A stretch of DNA of 33,908 nucleotides from Treponemataceae bacterium (lineage in GTDB: Bacteria; Spirochaetota; Spirochaetia; Treponematales; Treponemataceae): the NCBI GenBank assembly GCA_024402435.1, contig JAKSTU010000025.1:1-33908 (forward strand), in the 5' to 3' direction. This document shows, piece after piece, positions 32,126 through 33,908 of this stretch. A program made the translations under genes and the position numbers. The notes below the pieces were generated by a model. The model was given only the letters and a program-made list of their open reading frames with translations, ran no database searches and was not told the DNA's origin. Within the stretch, counting starts at the first letter, position 1. Every line of letters starts with the position of its first letter.

Positions 32126-33550
32126 ATGTCTGAAATAAATCAAAAAAAATCCGCCATTGACGGTGGAAATCATGCAGCTTTGTGGCATGGCCGGTTTGCT
32201 GAAGGTCCTGATGCAGAAGCGGTAGAATTTGAAACATCAATTTATGCTGATATGCGGCTTGCTCCTGATGATATCAGGGGAAGTATTGCTCATGCAAAAA
32301 TGCTTGGAAAAACCGGAATAATTCCTTCTGAAGAATCCGCTTCTATTGCTTCAGAACTTTCCAAAATTGCAGAAGAAATCAGGAACGGATCTTTGGAAAT
32401 TGATACAACAGCAGAAGATATTCACTCTTTTGTTGAAGGTGTTCTCACAGACCGGCTTGGAAATATCGGGAAAAAAGTTCATACAGGAAGAAGCCGGAAT
32501 GACCAGATTGCTTTGGATGAAAGACTTTATCTTCGTCATGCTGTTCCCGAACTGCAAAGTTCTGTTCTGGAATTGATCCGGACTTTGGCAGACATTTCTG
32601 CCGAACATACTGATTCTTTGCTCAGCGGTTATACTCATATGCAGCGTGCTCAACCCATTACTTTGGCTCAGCACCTTTGCAGTTGGGCATGGATGTTGAA
32701 ACGGGATTATGAAAGACTTTCTGACAGCGTAAAGCGCATTGAATTAAGTCCTCTTGGATCGGGTGCACTTGCCGGAAGCGGACTTCCGCTTGACAGGGAA
32801 TTTGTTGCAGCTGAACTTGGTTTTGTTGGCCCTACCCAGAATTCGTTGGACAGCGTTGCAGACCGTGATTATTGCATTGAAATTGCTTCAGATCTGTCCA
32901 TCCTTATGATGCATCTTTCACGTTTTTGTGAGGAAATCGTAATCTGGTCAACTGTGGAATTCGGATTCATTGATTTGTCCGAAAAATGGTCAACTGGTTC
33001 CAGTATCATGCCTCAGAAGAAAAATCCTGACTTTGCTGAATTGATTCGCGGAAAAACCGGTCGTGTTTACGGTGATTTGATTGCACTTCTGACAATCATG
33101 AAGGGACTTCCTTTAAGTTATGACCGTGATTTGCAGGAAGACCGGGAAAACCTGTTTGATGCTTATGATACTGCATTGCATTGTGTCCATATTTTTACAC
33201 AAATGATTGGGACAGCAAAGTGGAACAAAGAAAAAATGGCCGCTTCTTGTGTAGGCGGTCATGCAAATGCCACTGACTTGGCAGATTATCTTGTAAAGAA
33301 AGGGGTTCCCTTCAGAGTGGCTCATGAAATATCTGCAAAATCTGTCAGAAAATGTTTGGATTCCAACATCAATCTTGAAGACCTTGATCTTGAAGAATAC
33401 AGAAAAATTTCAGATTTGATAGAGAATGATGTATACGAAGTTTTGAAACCTCAAAGTTGTGTAAATGCCCGCAAAACAACCGGTGGACCTGCCAAAGAAA
33501 GAGTTTTGGAGCAGATACAGCAACTTAAAGATTTCTGCAAATCAGCCTAA
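32126..33550 (+). CDS. argH: Argininosuccinate lyase
   Basis: Splits argininosuccinate into arginine and fumarate, the last step of arginine synthesis. The 474-residue protein shows LWHGRFAEGPD, the start of the family, HTGRSRNDQIA, the active-site His in GYTHMQRAQPI, and the fumarase/lyase signature GSSIMPQKKNPD with the catalytic Ser (about residue 291). Length is normal. AAGGAG lies 7 bases before ATG 32126. No argG or other arginine gene is beside it. Its end overlaps the convergent cheY-like gene by 9 bases. Confidence 0.96.
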   Translation: MSEINQKKSAIDGGNHAALWHGRFAEGPDAEAVEFETSIYADMRLAPDDIRGSIAHAKMLGKTGIIPSEESASIASELSKIAEEIRNGSLEIDTTAEDIHSFVEGVLTDRLGNIGKKVHTGRSRNDQIALDERLYLRHAVPELQSSVLELIRTLADISAEHTDSLLSGYTHMQRAQPITLAQHLCSWAWMLKRDYERLSDSVKRIELSPLGSGALAGSGLPLDREFVAAELGFVGPTQNSLDSVADRDYCIEIASDLSILMMHLSRFCEEIVIWSTVEFGFIDLSEKWSTGSSIMPQKKNPDFAELIRGKTGRVYGDLIALLTIMKGLPLSYDRDLQEDRENLFDAYDTALHCVHIFTQMIGTAKWNKEKMAASCVGGHANATDLADYLVKKGVPFRVAHEISAKSVRKCLDSNINLEDLDLEEYRKISDLIENDVYEVLKPQSCVNARKTTGGPAKERVLEQIQQLKDFCKSA

Positions 33551-33907
33551 AATTTTCTTGACGATTGCAATCAGTTTTTCTGATGTAAAAGGTTTGACAA
33601 TCCAGCCGGTAGCTCCGGCTGCTTTGCCTTCCTGCATCTTACCATCCTGACTTTCGGTTGTAAGAGCGATAATCGGTGTGAATTTATATGCAGGATCCTG
33701 ACGCAAATTCTTGATGAAATCAATACCATTCATGTTGGGCATGTTGATATCTGTAATGACCAGTGAACAACCTGCGCCTTCAGCTTTTTTAAGACCGTCA
33801 ATACCGTCTTCTGCTTCAATAACTTCAAAACCTTCCTGTGACAACACAAAAGAAACGCTTTTTCTGATTGAAACTGAATCATCAACAATCATGATTTTTT
33901 TTGCCAT
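33542..33907 (-). CDS. CheY-like single-domain response regulator
   Basis: A 121-residue receiver domain without an output domain. Asp9 and Asp10 (VDDS) bind the metal, Asp53 in VITDINMP is the phosphate acceptor, Thr83 in ALTTES and Lys105 in VKPF complete the site. Single-domain receivers of this form act on the flagellar motor or in phosphorelays; TTES and GATGWIVKPF are typical of chemotaxis-linked CheY. Complete from ATG at 33907, though its upstream region is outside the window. Its stop lies inside the end of argH, in opposite direction. Whether it is the main chemotaxis CheY cannot be told without its neighbours. Confidence 0.9.
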   Translation of the reverse strand: MAKKIMIVDDSVSIRKSVSFVLSQEGFEVIEAEDGIDGLKKAEGAGCSLVITDINMPNMNGIDFIKNLRQDPAYKFTPIIALTTESQDGKMQEGKAAGATGWIVKPFTSEKLIAIVKKILG

Positions 33908-33908
33908 A

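Overview
The window looks like core chromosome of a host-associated spirochaete, most likely Treponema or a close relative. This is an inference. It rests on the style of the housekeeping proteins, the large number of tetratricopeptide (TPR) envelope-type proteins, the mix of ATG, GTG and TTG starts, and a moderate base composition. No ribosomal RNA, tRNA, CRISPR array, insertion sequence or prophage was seen. I count 29 protein genes; the first (gltD) is cut by the left edge.

Layout. (1) 1-2303, plus strand: the 3' part of gltD and an aldo/keto reductase with a ferredoxin-like tail, separated by a hairpin that buries the ribosome-binding site of the second gene. (2) 2304-2603: a non-coding leader with a promoter, a strong terminator-like hairpin and further G/C-rich hairpins, ahead of pyrG-purF (2604-5579). 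(3) 5581-8542, minus strand: a three-gene unit of a TPR protein with a decayed Mrr-type C-terminus, a metallophosphoesterase and a ParB-fold protein. (4) 8626-11757, plus strand: two TPR/coiled-coil envelope proteins, divergent from (3). (5) 11754-18777, minus strand: a GH127 beta-L-arabinofuranosidase and a sugar:cation symporter, followed with almost no spacing by xseA, xseB and mutL, so sugar use and DNA repair may share a transcript. (6) 18900-22942, plus strand: rpe and three secreted or membrane proteins. (7) 23021-26714, plus strand: recA, folK, scpA, scpB and an RluB-type pseudouridine synthase. (8) 26746-33550, plus strand: cmk-rpsA, a GAF/sigma-54 activator, a YfgM-like protein, a lipoprotein and argH. 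(9) 33542-33907, minus strand: a CheY-like receiver protein.

The most notable signal is regulatory. Three genes (the TPR gene starting at 8542, rpe and cmk) have a -10-like hexamer that ends exactly 6 nt before the ATG. None has a Shine-Dalgarno sequence, and each has an in-frame stop inside the -10 region. This predicts transcription starting at or next to the start codon, that is, leaderless mRNAs, while most other genes here have clear GGAG-type ribosome-binding sites. Other points of interest are the probable attenuator before pyrG, the hairpin before the aldo/keto reductase, overlapping divergent promoters at 8549-8600, and three convergent gene pairs with no room for a terminator. I did not find a defence system or an obviously new multi-gene machine; most genes are conserved housekeeping genes.
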